A stretch of DNA of 7,288 nucleotides from Desulfobacterales bacterium (GTDB taxonomy: Bacteria; Desulfobacterota; Desulfobacteria; Desulfobacterales; Desulfosalsimonadaceae): positions 1-7,288 of the forward strand of contig JAGYOT010000089.1 in NCBI GenBank assembly GCA_018399455.1, written 5' to 3'. Every line of letters begins with the position of its first letter. Positions within the stretch are counted from its first letter, which is position 1. This document shows positions 1 to 5,901 of the stretch, piece after piece. A program made the translations under genes and the position numbers. Under the pieces are notes generated by a model. It was not told the origin of the DNA, did no database searches, and worked only from the letters and a program-made list of their open reading frames with translations.

Positions 1-171
1 CGGGGGAAACACGACAAAGGAGGTTGTTTTATGGCCGAATTTCTGAAAATTACACTGGAAGTCCATCTGGAATATGAACGGGAAGGCCTTGCAGACTGCG
101 CTGCCCATCCTGACGGCCGGGAGGGTCTGAAGGCTTTTAGCGAAGGCCGAAAGCCTGATTTCAGCGCCTAG
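1..171 (+). CDS. Enoyl-CoA hydratase/isomerase family protein, C-terminal fragment (5' end outside the window)
   Basis: The frame is open from base 1 to a TAG stop at 169-171 and gives about 56 residues. Its end, DGREGLKAFSEGRKPDF, is the typical carboxy-terminal signature of crotonase-fold enoyl-CoA hydratases (a conserved EG-x-x-AF-x-E-x-R-K-P-x-F pattern). It is preceded by a helix (LEVHLEYERE) that fits the usual 'L-E-x-x-L-x-x-E' helix of the family. Such enzymes add water across the double bond of enoyl-CoA thioesters in the cytoplasm during beta-oxidation or related acyl-CoA pathways. The exact substrate cannot be told from this part. An AAAGGAGG at 16-23 stands before an in-frame ATG at 31, so a separate 46-residue product is formally possible, but the family match continuing upstream of a whole fold makes a truncated view of a longer gene more likely. 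The catalytic glutamates lie outside the window. Confidence 0.65.
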   Translation, partial: RGKHDKGGCFMAEFLKITLEVHLEYEREGLADCAAHPDGREGLKAFSEGRKPDFSA

Positions 172-203
172 ATCATACAATTTTCTGTTCAATACATCCG
201 GCA

Positions 204-232
204 TTTACGCTTTACCGAATATCTGGTATAAT
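204..232 (+). promoter_or_regulatory. Sigma-70-type promoter for the sirtuin gene
   Basis: A perfect TATAAT at 227-232 is preceded by TG at 224-225, making an extended -10 element. TTTACG at 204-209 is a 4-of-6 match to the -35 consensus with an optimal 17-base spacer. Transcription would start near 239, leaving a short leader of about 20 bases that just contains the GGAGG ribosome site. This suggests the sirtuin is expressed constitutively from its own promoter rather than only by read-through from the hydratase gene. Seen directly; activity is inferred. Confidence 0.7.
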
Positions 233-247
233 TTTAATTGGATTCAT

Positions 248-252
248 GGAGG
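248..252 (+). promoter_or_regulatory. Ribosome binding site deciding the sirtuin start
   Basis: GGAGG lies 8 bases before the ATG at 261. Two other in-frame ATGs exist at 246 and 255, but the first overlaps the Shine-Dalgarno itself and the second is only 2 bases from it. The ATG at 261 is therefore the best start. Confidence 0.7.
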
Positions 253-260
253 CAATGAAA

Positions 261-1049
261 ATGACAGAAGCCATTTTGGCCGAGAAGGTCGAGCGGGCGG
301 CAGACCTGATTGCCCGCTCCCAGCGAATCGTTGTTTTCACCGGCGCGGGCATCAGCACGGAATCGGGCATTCCCGACTTCAGAAGCCCCGGGGGAATCTG
401 GACAAAATATGACCCGGATGACTTCACCATTCAAAAATATCAATCCAGTCAGGAAGTCAGGAAAAAGGTCTGGCGATTGATGATTGACCCGGATATGAAG
501 TTCGGATCTGCAGACCCGAATCCTGGTCATCTCGCGATTGCCGAGCTGCAAACCCTGGGCAAGCTCTATGCCGTGGTGACCCAAAACGTTGACGGTCTTC
601 ATCAGAAGGCGGGGGTTCATGATGAAGCGGTCTTTGAGTTGCACGGAGATATGAGCCATGCCAAATGCCTGAAGTGTAAAACCCATTATCCATCCGAGCA
701 GGTTGTCCAATGGCTGGAACAAGGCATTGAAGACCCGCTGTGCCCGCAATGCTTCGGCATGTTGAAACCGGCTGGCATATTCTTTGGCGAGCAGCTGCCC
801 TTTGATGTGCTTATGGAGGCTGAAAAACGATGCCGCAGTTGTGACCTCTGCATTGTGATCGGCTCATCCCTACAGGTGTATCCTGCGGCCAATATGCCTT
901 TTTATGCAGTTCAATCAAAGGCAAAGCTGGTTATCATCAATGTCAGTCCAACGCCGCTCGATTCCATGGCCGAAGTCCTTGTTGAAGCCAAGTCCGGCAC
1001 GGTGATGCCCCGGATTGTCGCAAGGGCCGGGCAGATGCTTGCGGGCTGA
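261..1049 (+). CDS. Sir2-family NAD-dependent protein deacetylase/deacylase (sirtuin)
   Basis: A 262-residue cytoplasmic enzyme, normal length for a bacterial sirtuin of the CobB/SrtN type. It removes acyl groups from lysines using NAD+, releasing nicotinamide and O-acyl-ADP-ribose. Motifs from the 261 start: the NAD-binding FTGAGIS at about 26-32 followed by ESGIPDFRSPGG; TQNVDGLH at 107-114; catalytic His128 in ELHGDM; a zinc ribbon of two CxxC pairs at Cys136/139 and Cys161/164; GSSLQV near 201-206; and IIN near 225-227 for the adenine side. The Tyr-x-x-Arg pair that marks class III desuccinylases (Tyr92/Arg95 in E. coli CobB) appears replaced by Trp71 and Met74 in my hand alignment, so deacetylation or removal of other acyl groups is more likely than desuccinylation. 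Start chosen from the GGAGG at 248-252. It has its own promoter and follows an enoyl-CoA hydratase gene, which hints at a link with acyl-CoA metabolism. Family call very secure, substrate unknown. Confidence 0.95.
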   Translation: MTEAILAEKVERAADLIARSQRIVVFTGAGISTESGIPDFRSPGGIWTKYDPDDFTIQKYQSSQEVRKKVWRLMIDPDMKFGSADPNPGHLAIAELQTLGKLYAVVTQNVDGLHQKAGVHDEAVFELHGDMSHAKCLKCKTHYPSEQVVQWLEQGIEDPLCPQCFGMLKPAGIFFGEQLPFDVLMEAEKRCRSCDLCIVIGSSLQVYPAANMPFYAVQSKAKLVIINVSPTPLDSMAEVLVEAKSGTVMPRIVARAGQMLAG

Positions 1050-1060
1050 GAGCCTTTTTT
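1044..1060 (+). terminator. Possible weak intrinsic terminator after the sirtuin gene
   Basis: GGCT (1044-1047), a GAG loop and AGCC (1051-1054) are followed at once by six T residues. The stop codon lies inside the hairpin. The stem is only 4 base pairs (5 with a G-T pair), so termination would be inefficient. It sits where a terminator is wanted, between convergent genes. Confidence 0.35.
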
Positions 1061-1105
1061 AGGAATCATCACCTGACCCATCAGTCGATTTTTCGGTATC
1101 AGCGG

Positions 1106-1552
1106 TCACGGAAAAGACTGGCCTGAAAACCAGCGGGACAGGTAATAGACGTATAAGCCGGACAATAAACCCTGGAGGGTGCCCCAGGCGATATCGACCA
1201 GCGTTATAGCCAGCGGATAGCCCTTTACAAACGAAAGGTTGGTCAGATCATAGGTGCAGTACATGACAAACCCGGCAAATGCCCCGACCCCGAGAGCGGC
1301 AGCCAGATGATTATTGACTAGCAGCCCCATGGACACAAAAACGGCAAGTCCCAGGCCAATAATGACCTGAGCCAGGAGTCCCACGGGCAGATTGAAGACG
1401 ATTCGGTGGTTTTCCACGGCAGCCAGATAGCTGAGCTGCCTGAAGTAAACGGGGCGGGCGAGAACCGCCAGCCAAAGCAGGTCCAGGCTAATAAAGATGA
1501 TAATCGATATACCTGCTACTTTTAAAAATGTGACGGAAAAAAAGTATTTCAT
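1106..1552 (-). CDS. DUF2177 family small integral membrane protein
   Basis: A 148-residue hydrophobic protein with four predicted membrane helices at about residues 8-29, 55-77, 84-103 and 114-138. The family hallmarks are visible: LDLLWL in the first helix and the stretch MYCTYDLTNLSF followed by KGYPLAITLVDIAWGT near 97-124, which matches DUF2177 closely, including the YDLTNL and LVD-x-AWG motifs. The biochemical role of the family is unknown to me. The start at 1552 is preferred over an ATG 27 bases upstream because a GGGAG site (plus-strand 1560-1564) stands 7 bases before it and would lie inside the longer reading frame. It is convergent with the sirtuin gene and divergent from the lipid-modification genes, starting only 59 bases from the next gene, so it may share regulation with them. 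It could belong to the same membrane-remodelling function, but that is inference. Confidence 0.85.
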   Translation of the reverse strand: MKYFFSVTFLKVAGISIIIFISLDLLWLAVLARPVYFRQLSYLAAVENHRIVFNLPVGLLAQVIIGLGLAVFVSMGLLVNNHLAAALGVGAFAGFVMYCTYDLTNLSFVKGYPLAITLVDIAWGTLQGLLSGLYVYYLSRWFSGQSFP

Positions 1553-1611
1553 GGTCAGACTCCCTTTTTTTGAATACAAACCCTAAGCAGGGGGGTTGGA
1601 ATATTATCCTA
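1553..1611. promoter_or_regulatory. Divergent intergenic region between the DUF2177 and chalcone-isomerase-like genes
   Basis: This 59-base region must hold the control signals of at least one of two divergent genes. It contains the GGGAG ribosome site of the minus-strand gene and, on the plus strand, a run of six G residues at about 1590-1596 and a -10-like TATTAT at 1602-1607. No well-spaced -35 element is convincing. If TATTAT is a real -10, transcripts would begin at about the ATG at 1612, which would argue for a leaderless mRNA or a start further downstream. Confidence 0.35.
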
Positions 1612-2256
1612 ATGTCGGATCAATTCTGTGCAAAAACAATTTTTCTCTCGCGGCGCGGCATTGTTAAAACCCCTGCCCTGCCGAACAGGAATGGCCGCTC
1701 TTCCGGTTTTGCCATTTTTCTGCTTCTTTTTCTGTTGGCCGCCCCGGTCCTGGCTGCAAAGATCGAAGGCGTCACCTTTGCCGACAATGCCACCGTGGAC
1801 GGAGAAAATCTGCCCCTGCAAGGAACGGCGCTTCTGCGTCACCTTGTGTTTATCCGCGCCTATGTCGGGGCGTTTTATCTCAAAAACGGAATACCGGCGG
1901 AAAAAGTGCTGGCGGGCAGCGTCAAGCGAAAGCTGGTTCTGCACTATTTCCATAACATTAAGGCGGAAGCATTTGCAAAAGCAACCACCGTGATGATCCA
2001 AAAAAACACATCGGCTGAAACCTTTACCGCCCTGCAGCCCAAAATCGACAAGCTAAACAATCTTTACCGCGATATCCAAGCCGGCGATCGCTATCAGGCC
2101 ATTTATAATCCGGGCATCGGCACCTCGCTGGCCTTAAACGGCAAACCCCTCGGCGTGATTCCCGGTTCGGATTTCTCCGCCGCCTTTTTCTCCATCTGGA
2201 TCGGTGAAAACCCGATTGACAAAGACTTCAGGGATCGGCTGCTCGGAATCAAATAA
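1612..2256 (+). CDS. Exported chalcone-isomerase-like domain protein (possible fatty-acid-binding protein)
   Basis: 214 residues from the ATG at 1612. A hydrophobic segment at 33-49 (FAIFLLLFLLAAPVLAA) ends in a signal-peptidase-like A-x-A site, so the mature protein of about 165 residues should be periplasmic. The mature part resembles the bacterial chalcone-isomerase-like family: an opening 'I-E-G-V-x-F...L-x-L-x-G...' strand pair, a VGAFYL segment near 85-90, and the closing FFSIWIGENP with a DxxLxxxLLG-type helix near 192-212. In plants, proteins of this fold include both true chalcone isomerases and fatty-acid-binding proteins; catalysis on chalcones is not expected here. The stop TAA overlaps the ATG of the transporter gene (TAATG), indicating co-translation. 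The start is uncertain: 32 residues precede the hydrophobic core, unusually long for a signal peptide, no good Shine-Dalgarno is seen, and a TTG at 1570 gives a still longer frame. A non-ATG start nearer the signal peptide is possible. Confidence 0.75.
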   Translation: MSDQFCAKTIFLSRRGIVKTPALPNRNGRSSGFAIFLLLFLLAAPVLAAKIEGVTFADNATVDGENLPLQGTALLRHLVFIRAYVGAFYLKNGIPAEKVLAGSVKRKLVLHYFHNIKAEAFAKATTVMIQKNTSAETFTALQPKIDKLNNLYRDIQAGDRYQAIYNPGIGTSLALNGKPLGVIPGSDFSAAFFSIWIGENPIDKDFRDRLLGIK

Positions 2257-3680
2257 TGACGAGTCCGCTTTCTTTGTCCAAAAAAATTGCCTATGCCGCG
2301 CCCGCCTTTGCCCTGGCGGTCGTGGGCATCCCTGTCTATGTCTATATTCCAAAATTCTATACCGACGTCGTTGGTGTGCACATCTCGGCACTGGGCGCAA
2401 TACTGCTGGTTGTTCGAATCTTTGATGCCTTCACCGACCCGGTTATCGGCCTGATATCGGACCGGACCCGAACCCCCTTAGGCCGACGCAGACCTTTTAT
2501 TGCCATTGGTTCTGTGCTGACCATACTCTCCATCATCCTTCTTTTCAATCCCCCGGAGATGACAAGCGCTGTTGCCACGGCATGGTTCATGGTTTTGATT
2601 TTCGCGCTGTTTTTGTTCTGGACCCTCGTCATTGTCCCCTATGAATCGCTCGGTCCGGAACTGACCTTTGACTATGACGAGCGAACCACGCTTTTTTCTA
2701 TGCGGGACGGCGCCCTGATTGCGGGCACCCTGGTGGCCGTCGCTTCTCCCGGAGCGGTGAAATGGCTTGCCCAGCTACCCGTGGGGGCCCGGGGCGAACG
2801 GGAAACATTTTTTATTCTGTCCATGCTCTATGCCCCGATTATTATCCTGGCCTCCGGCTGGTGTGTCCTGGCATTAAAAGAAAAAACGGCACGCCCATCC
2901 CTCTCGCCTTCATCGATCTTTGCCCGCCTGGCTTCGAGCCTTCAGAACCGGCCCTTTCGGATTCTGCTCATCGCATACACCATCAGCGCCGTCGGCAACA
3001 ACCTGCCGGCCACCCTCATCCTTTACTATGTGGAATATGTACTGCACTCCCAGCGGGCAGACCTTTTCCTGATGCTTTATTTCGTCACCGGCATTCTGTT
3101 TTTACACCTCTGGGTTATGGCTTCCGCAAAAGCGGGTAAAAAAGCTGTCTGGCTCATTTCCATGGCGGTCAACACCGGCGCCTTTTTCTGGGTTTTTTTC
3201 CTGGGACCCGGCGACGAGATCATTTACGCCGTTCTCGTCTTTTTATCCGGCATCGGTTTCGGTGCAACCATGGCAATTCCGTCAGCCATTCAGGCCGATG
3301 TCATTGACTATGACGAACTCATCACCGGGGATCGCCGGGAAGGGCTTTATATCGGACTCTGGTCCATTTCGAAAAAACTGGCAGCCGCCCTTGGCATCGG
3401 TACCGCGCTGGCGCTGCTCGGGGCCTCCGGGTATGAGCCCAAAATCAGGCAATCCGAATCCGTCGTCTTAACCCTCAGGACGCTTTATGCCCTAATTCCC
3501 TGCCTGTGCAATGCCGTTGCCATCCTCATCGCTCTGGCCTATCCGATCAGCGGCGATATTCATCGGCAGATCCGCTCGGCTATTGACCGGCGTTCAGCCG
3601 GGGAATATGTCAGCGATCCCCTGGTGCCAGGCCGGCTCATCACGCCTGAAGGCATAAGAAATAAAAAGGACGCAACCTGA
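2256..3680 (+). CDS. MFS transporter, GPH (MelB-like) cation symporter family
   Basis: A 474-residue inner-membrane protein with about 12 hydrophobic helices. The MelB-family signature RIFDAFTDPVIGLISDRT (54-71) is followed by the cytoplasmic LGRRRPFI loop (75-82). Asp57 and Asp61 correspond to Asp55 and Asp59 of E. coli MelB, which bind the coupling Na+/H+. A second family block is ADVIDYDELITGDRREG at 347-363, and DYDERT near 139-144 is also typical. GPH transporters import sugars and other small solutes, but the family also includes the vertebrate lysophospholipid symporter MFSD2A, and GPH members are found next to CFA-type and FAD/DUF1365 genes in other bacteria. A lipid or lysolipid substrate is therefore plausible but inferred. 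The gene is coupled at both ends by one-base overlaps (TAATG and TGATG). The ribosome site is a weak GGAA at about 2245. The soluble tail after about residue 432 has no recognised domain. Confidence 0.88.
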   Translation: MTSPLSLSKKIAYAAPAFALAVVGIPVYVYIPKFYTDVVGVHISALGAILLVVRIFDAFTDPVIGLISDRTRTPLGRRRPFIAIGSVLTILSIILLFNPPEMTSAVATAWFMVLIFALFLFWTLVIVPYESLGPELTFDYDERTTLFSMRDGALIAGTLVAVASPGAVKWLAQLPVGARGERETFFILSMLYAPIIILASGWCVLALKEKTARPSLSPSSIFARLASSLQNRPFRILLIAYTISAVGNNLPATLILYYVEYVLHSQRADLFLMLYFVTGILFLHLWVMASAKAGKKAVWLISMAVNTGAFFWVFFLGPGDEIIYAVLVFLSGIGFGATMAIPSAIQADVIDYDELITGDRREGLYIGLWSISKKLAAALGIGTALALLGASGYEPKIRQSESVVLTLRTLYALIPCLCNAVAILIALAYPISGDIHRQIRSAIDRRSAGEYVSDPLVPGRLITPEGIRNKKDAT

Positions 3681-4477
3681 TGGAAAACATTCTGACCTTG
3701 TTTGGAATCAACCTGGCCGCCGCCCTTGGCTTCATGTTTATCGGCTGGATCATTAGCCTGGTCCGCCGCAATGTCACTATCGCCGACAGTTTCTGGGGCA
3801 TAGGCTTTATTATCATTACATGGCTGACCTTTTTTACCGCCGATGGCTTTTGGGCCCGCAAGGCGATTATTTCGCTTCTGGTAACCATCTGGGGCCTGAG
3901 GCTTTGTCTGCATCTCACTTTCCGTAACCGGGGCAGGGGCGAAGATCCCCGCTATGCGTCATGGCGGGAAAAACACGGCGACAGCTTCTGGATCGTAAGC
4001 CTTTTCAAGGTCTTTATTATCCAGGCCCTGTTTCAGTGGCTCATAGCGGCAGGAGTCCAGTACGGCCAGATGAGCCGGATCCCGGAACATATCACTTGGC
4101 TGGACCTGGCCGGCATTTTAATTTGGACCGCCGGGTTTATCATTGAAACAGCCGCTGACCTCCAACTGGCAAAATTTCTGAAGGACCCGGCAAATCGCGG
4201 CAAGATTATGAACCTCTATCTCTGGCGCTACAGCCGACATCCCAATTATTTCGGCGAATCTCTGATCTGGTGGGGCTTGTTTATGATCGTGCTGTCGACC
4301 CCATGGGGCTTCTGGACCATTATCAGCCCCCTTCTGATTACCTATACCCTGCTGCGCTTAACCGGGGTGACCCTGATGGAGGCCACCGAATTTTCCGGCA
4401 ACCCTGAATACGCGAGTTATATTGAACAAACCAGCGCCTTTATCCTTTGGTTCCCTAAAAAAAATAATAAATTGTGA
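3680..4477 (+). CDS. DUF1295 family membrane protein (steroid 5-alpha-reductase / isoprenylcysteine methyltransferase-like fold)
   Basis: 265 residues, normal for DUF1295, with six to seven hydrophobic helices. Family motifs: TIADSFWG at 33-40, RGRGEDPRYASWR at 84-96, and the strongly conserved LWRYSRHPNYFGES at 181-194 followed by a Trp-rich helix. The last motif corresponds to the cofactor-facing C-terminal region shared by steroid 5-alpha-reductases (NADPH) and isoprenylcysteine carboxyl methyltransferases (SAM). The protein is thus likely a membrane-embedded enzyme acting on a hydrophobic substrate, by reduction or methylation; the sequence does not decide which. It starts inside the transporter stop codon (TGATG) behind AAGGA at 3666-3670, 9 bases upstream, so the two are translated together. 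Its place next to a fatty-acyl methyltransferase suggests a step on the same lipid. Confidence 0.87.
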   Translation: MENILTLFGINLAAALGFMFIGWIISLVRRNVTIADSFWGIGFIIITWLTFFTADGFWARKAIISLLVTIWGLRLCLHLTFRNRGRGEDPRYASWREKHGDSFWIVSLFKVFIIQALFQWLIAAGVQYGQMSRIPEHITWLDLAGILIWTAGFIIETAADLQLAKFLKDPANRGKIMNLYLWRYSRHPNYFGESLIWWGLFMIVLSTPWGFWTIISPLLITYTLLRLTGVTLMEATEFSGNPEYASYIEQTSAFILWFPKKNNKL

Positions 4478-4514
4478 AATCCCGGGGGATGCCTGCTTTG
4501 TGCATATCCAGATT

Positions 4515-4541
4515 TTTTCTTCACTGATTTTTTGAAGAAAA
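4515..4541 (+). repeat. AT-rich inverted repeat, possible hairpin
   Basis: TTTTCTTCA at 4515-4523 pairs perfectly with TGAAGAAAA at 4533-4541 around a 9-base loop. It lies 38 bases after the DUF1295 stop. The stem has few G-C pairs and no T-tract follows on the plus strand, so it is a poor terminator in that direction; it might stabilise the mRNA end or be a protein-binding site. Confidence 0.5.
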
Positions 4542-4542
4542 G

Positions 4543-4578
4543 GCAACCGGTTTTATATTTTTAGTATAACCCGGTTGC
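4543..4578 (+). repeat. GC-core inverted repeat flanking a -10-like element; terminator or operator candidate
   Basis: GCAACCGG at 4543-4550 pairs with CCGGTTGC at 4571-4578. After a small 2x1 internal loop, TTATA (4553-4557) pairs with TATAA (4565-4569), leaving a 7-base loop. The left arm also contains the 8-base palindrome AACCGGTT at 4545-4552. Only a short, interrupted T-run (AATTTTG) follows about 8 bases later, so it is not a classical terminator. Its overlap with the TATAAC element would suit an operator. Confidence 0.5.
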
Positions 4579-4615
4579 AGCCGGCAATTTTGTACCCGTT
4601 TTCCGGACGTCATTT

Positions 4616-5872
4616 ATGATCATCCGCATGCTTCATACTTTGTATGACAAAGCCCTGTGCAGGGTCGACATACCGTTTGCCATATCCTTTACAGACGGTA
4701 CGGTATACCAAAATCGGATTGGTCCGCCGGAAATAGAAATCCATTATCTAAAAAAAAGGGCGGAGCTCAACACCTTGCTCTTCCAGGGGGTCGGCCTGGT
4801 GGAATCCTACATTCACCGGGAACTCGACATTACCGGAGATATAAAGCTGCTGGTTCGCGCCTTCGTTGAAAACACAGAAAGCCTTTCTCAAAGAAACCGC
4901 CGCAAACGGGATCTCAATCCGCTTCTCACGCTCCGCAACGTCTGGCATGAATTGCGCTTCGGCAATCGCCGGCTGTCAATCTCCGCCAAAAACGCCAAAT
5001 CGCACTACAACCGGGGTTCGGAGATGTTCGCCCAATATTTCGATCCCTCTCGAACGTATTCCTGTGGCTACTGGAAAACCGGCACCCGAAGCCTTGCCGA
5101 GGCCCAGTACAATAAGCTGGACCATGTATGCCGCAAACTCAGACTAAAGCCGGGAGAAAAGTTAATCGACGTTGGCGGAGGATGGGGTTCGCTCTTGTTT
5201 CATGCCTGGGAGCACTATGGAACCCCGGGTACAAACTACAGTCTGACACCCGATCAGAACCGATGGATGGCAGAAAAAATCCGTCGCCGGAATCTGGAGG
5301 ACAAAATCCGGATCGTGGAAAAGGATTTCCGTCAAATCACCGGCGTCTTTGACAAATATGCATCCCTTGGGGTATTCGAACACGCCGGCAAAGCTCAGCT
5401 TGAGGCCTGGGTCCGATCCATGGCGGGCTGCCTGAAACCCGGAGGCCTTGGATTGCTGCATTTCATTGCCCACGATATCCCGATGGAAACCGATTTTTTC
5501 ATCCGAAAACACATTTTCCCGGGCGGTTATCTCCCGGGGCTGTCCGAGACGGTCTCACTGATGGCCAAACATGGCCTGGAAATATTGGACATCGAAAACC
5601 TTCGCCGGCACTATGCCCTGACACTGGATGCATGGGCAGACAACTTCGACCGAAACTGGTCAAAAATTTATGCCTTGGACCCGGAGAGCTATAATGAAAA
5701 ATTCCGCCGCAAATGGCGGGTATACCTTAATTTCTGTGCTGAATACTTCCGGATCGATAACGCGATTCTCCGGCTTTATCAGATCACCTTTTCCAGGGGG
5801 AACACCCGGACCTACCCCATGGATCGGAAATTTTTATACCAGGAAAGCCAACCGGCTGCCAAAATCCATTAA
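4616..5872 (+). CDS. cfa: Cyclopropane-fatty-acyl-phospholipid synthase family SAM-dependent methyltransferase
   Basis: 418 residues, slightly longer than E. coli Cfa (382). The N-terminal part (about 1-125) is the small lipid-interacting domain of the family, and the rest is a class I methyltransferase. These enzymes transfer a methylene or methyl group from SAM to the cis double bond of phospholipid acyl chains at the inner membrane face. The active site is complete by comparison with E. coli Cfa: Cys150 in YSCGYW (Cys139), Glu255 in GVFEH (Glu239), His282 and Ile284 in LHFIAH (His266, Ile268) and Tyr333 in RHYALTLD (Tyr317), the residues that hold the bicarbonate base. SAM motif I reads DVGGGWG (185-191), with Gly where the family normally has Cys (DxGCGWG); this position is not a catalytic residue. 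The product may be cyclopropane, but methylated unsaturated chains are also made by relatives (UfaM type). The start at 4616 has only a weak GGA ribosome site about 9 bases upstream. The next gene follows after 29 bases. Confidence 0.93.
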   Translation: MIIRMLHTLYDKALCRVDIPFAISFTDGTVYQNRIGPPEIEIHYLKKRAELNTLLFQGVGLVESYIHRELDITGDIKLLVRAFVENTESLSQRNRRKRDLNPLLTLRNVWHELRFGNRRLSISAKNAKSHYNRGSEMFAQYFDPSRTYSCGYWKTGTRSLAEAQYNKLDHVCRKLRLKPGEKLIDVGGGWGSLLFHAWEHYGTPGTNYSLTPDQNRWMAEKIRRRNLEDKIRIVEKDFRQITGVFDKYASLGVFEHAGKAQLEAWVRSMAGCLKPGGLGLLHFIAHDIPMETDFFIRKHIFPGGYLPGLSETVSLMAKHGLEILDIENLRRHYALTLDAWADNFDRNWSKIYALDPESYNEKFRRKWRVYLNFCAEYFRIDNAILRLYQITFSRGNTRTYPMDRKFLYQESQPAAKIH

Positions 5873-5901
5873 GGCCTTAAAACACCGGCCGGGAGCCAGT
5901 C

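Larger units (their letters stand above)
4478..4615. promoter_or_regulatory. Intergenic control region before the CFA-type methyltransferase
   Basis: This non-coding gap is unusually long compared with the tight spacing on both sides. It holds two inverted repeats (listed separately) and a -10-like TATAAC at 4565-4570, part of which forms the right arm of the second repeat. The sequence at a 17-base distance upstream is GGCAAC (4542-4547), which is not a sigma-70 -35 but loosely recalls GGAAC-type ECF sigma elements. Either a promoter for the downstream genes or an attenuation site for the upstream ones would fit; no clear choice is possible by eye. Confidence 0.4.

Noticed and set aside
131..156. 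AGGCTTT / AAAGCCT inverted repeat at the end of the hydratase gene as a terminator
   Set aside because: It lies inside the coding sequence for the conserved C-terminal motif and is not followed by a T-run.
234..749. A 171-codon open frame on the minus strand across the sirtuin gene
   Set aside because: It resembles no known protein, has no ribosome site, and lies fully antisense to a gene with unmistakable sirtuin motifs. It is a by-product of that gene's codon use.
1617..1622. TGATCC on the minus strand as a -35 element of an RpoE/ChrR-type (ECF11) promoter
   Set aside because: No TAAGA-like -10 occurs at about 18 bases downstream, so the hexamer is probably chance. No convincing ECF11 promoter was found before the other genes either.
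1628..1993. A 121-codon plus-strand frame overlapping the chalcone-isomerase-like gene, with an ATG at 1691
   Set aside because: Considered as evidence of a frameshift near the signal peptide, but its translation is rich in Cys, Pro and Trp and not family-like, whereas the chosen frame has the signal peptide and domain in one continuous reading.
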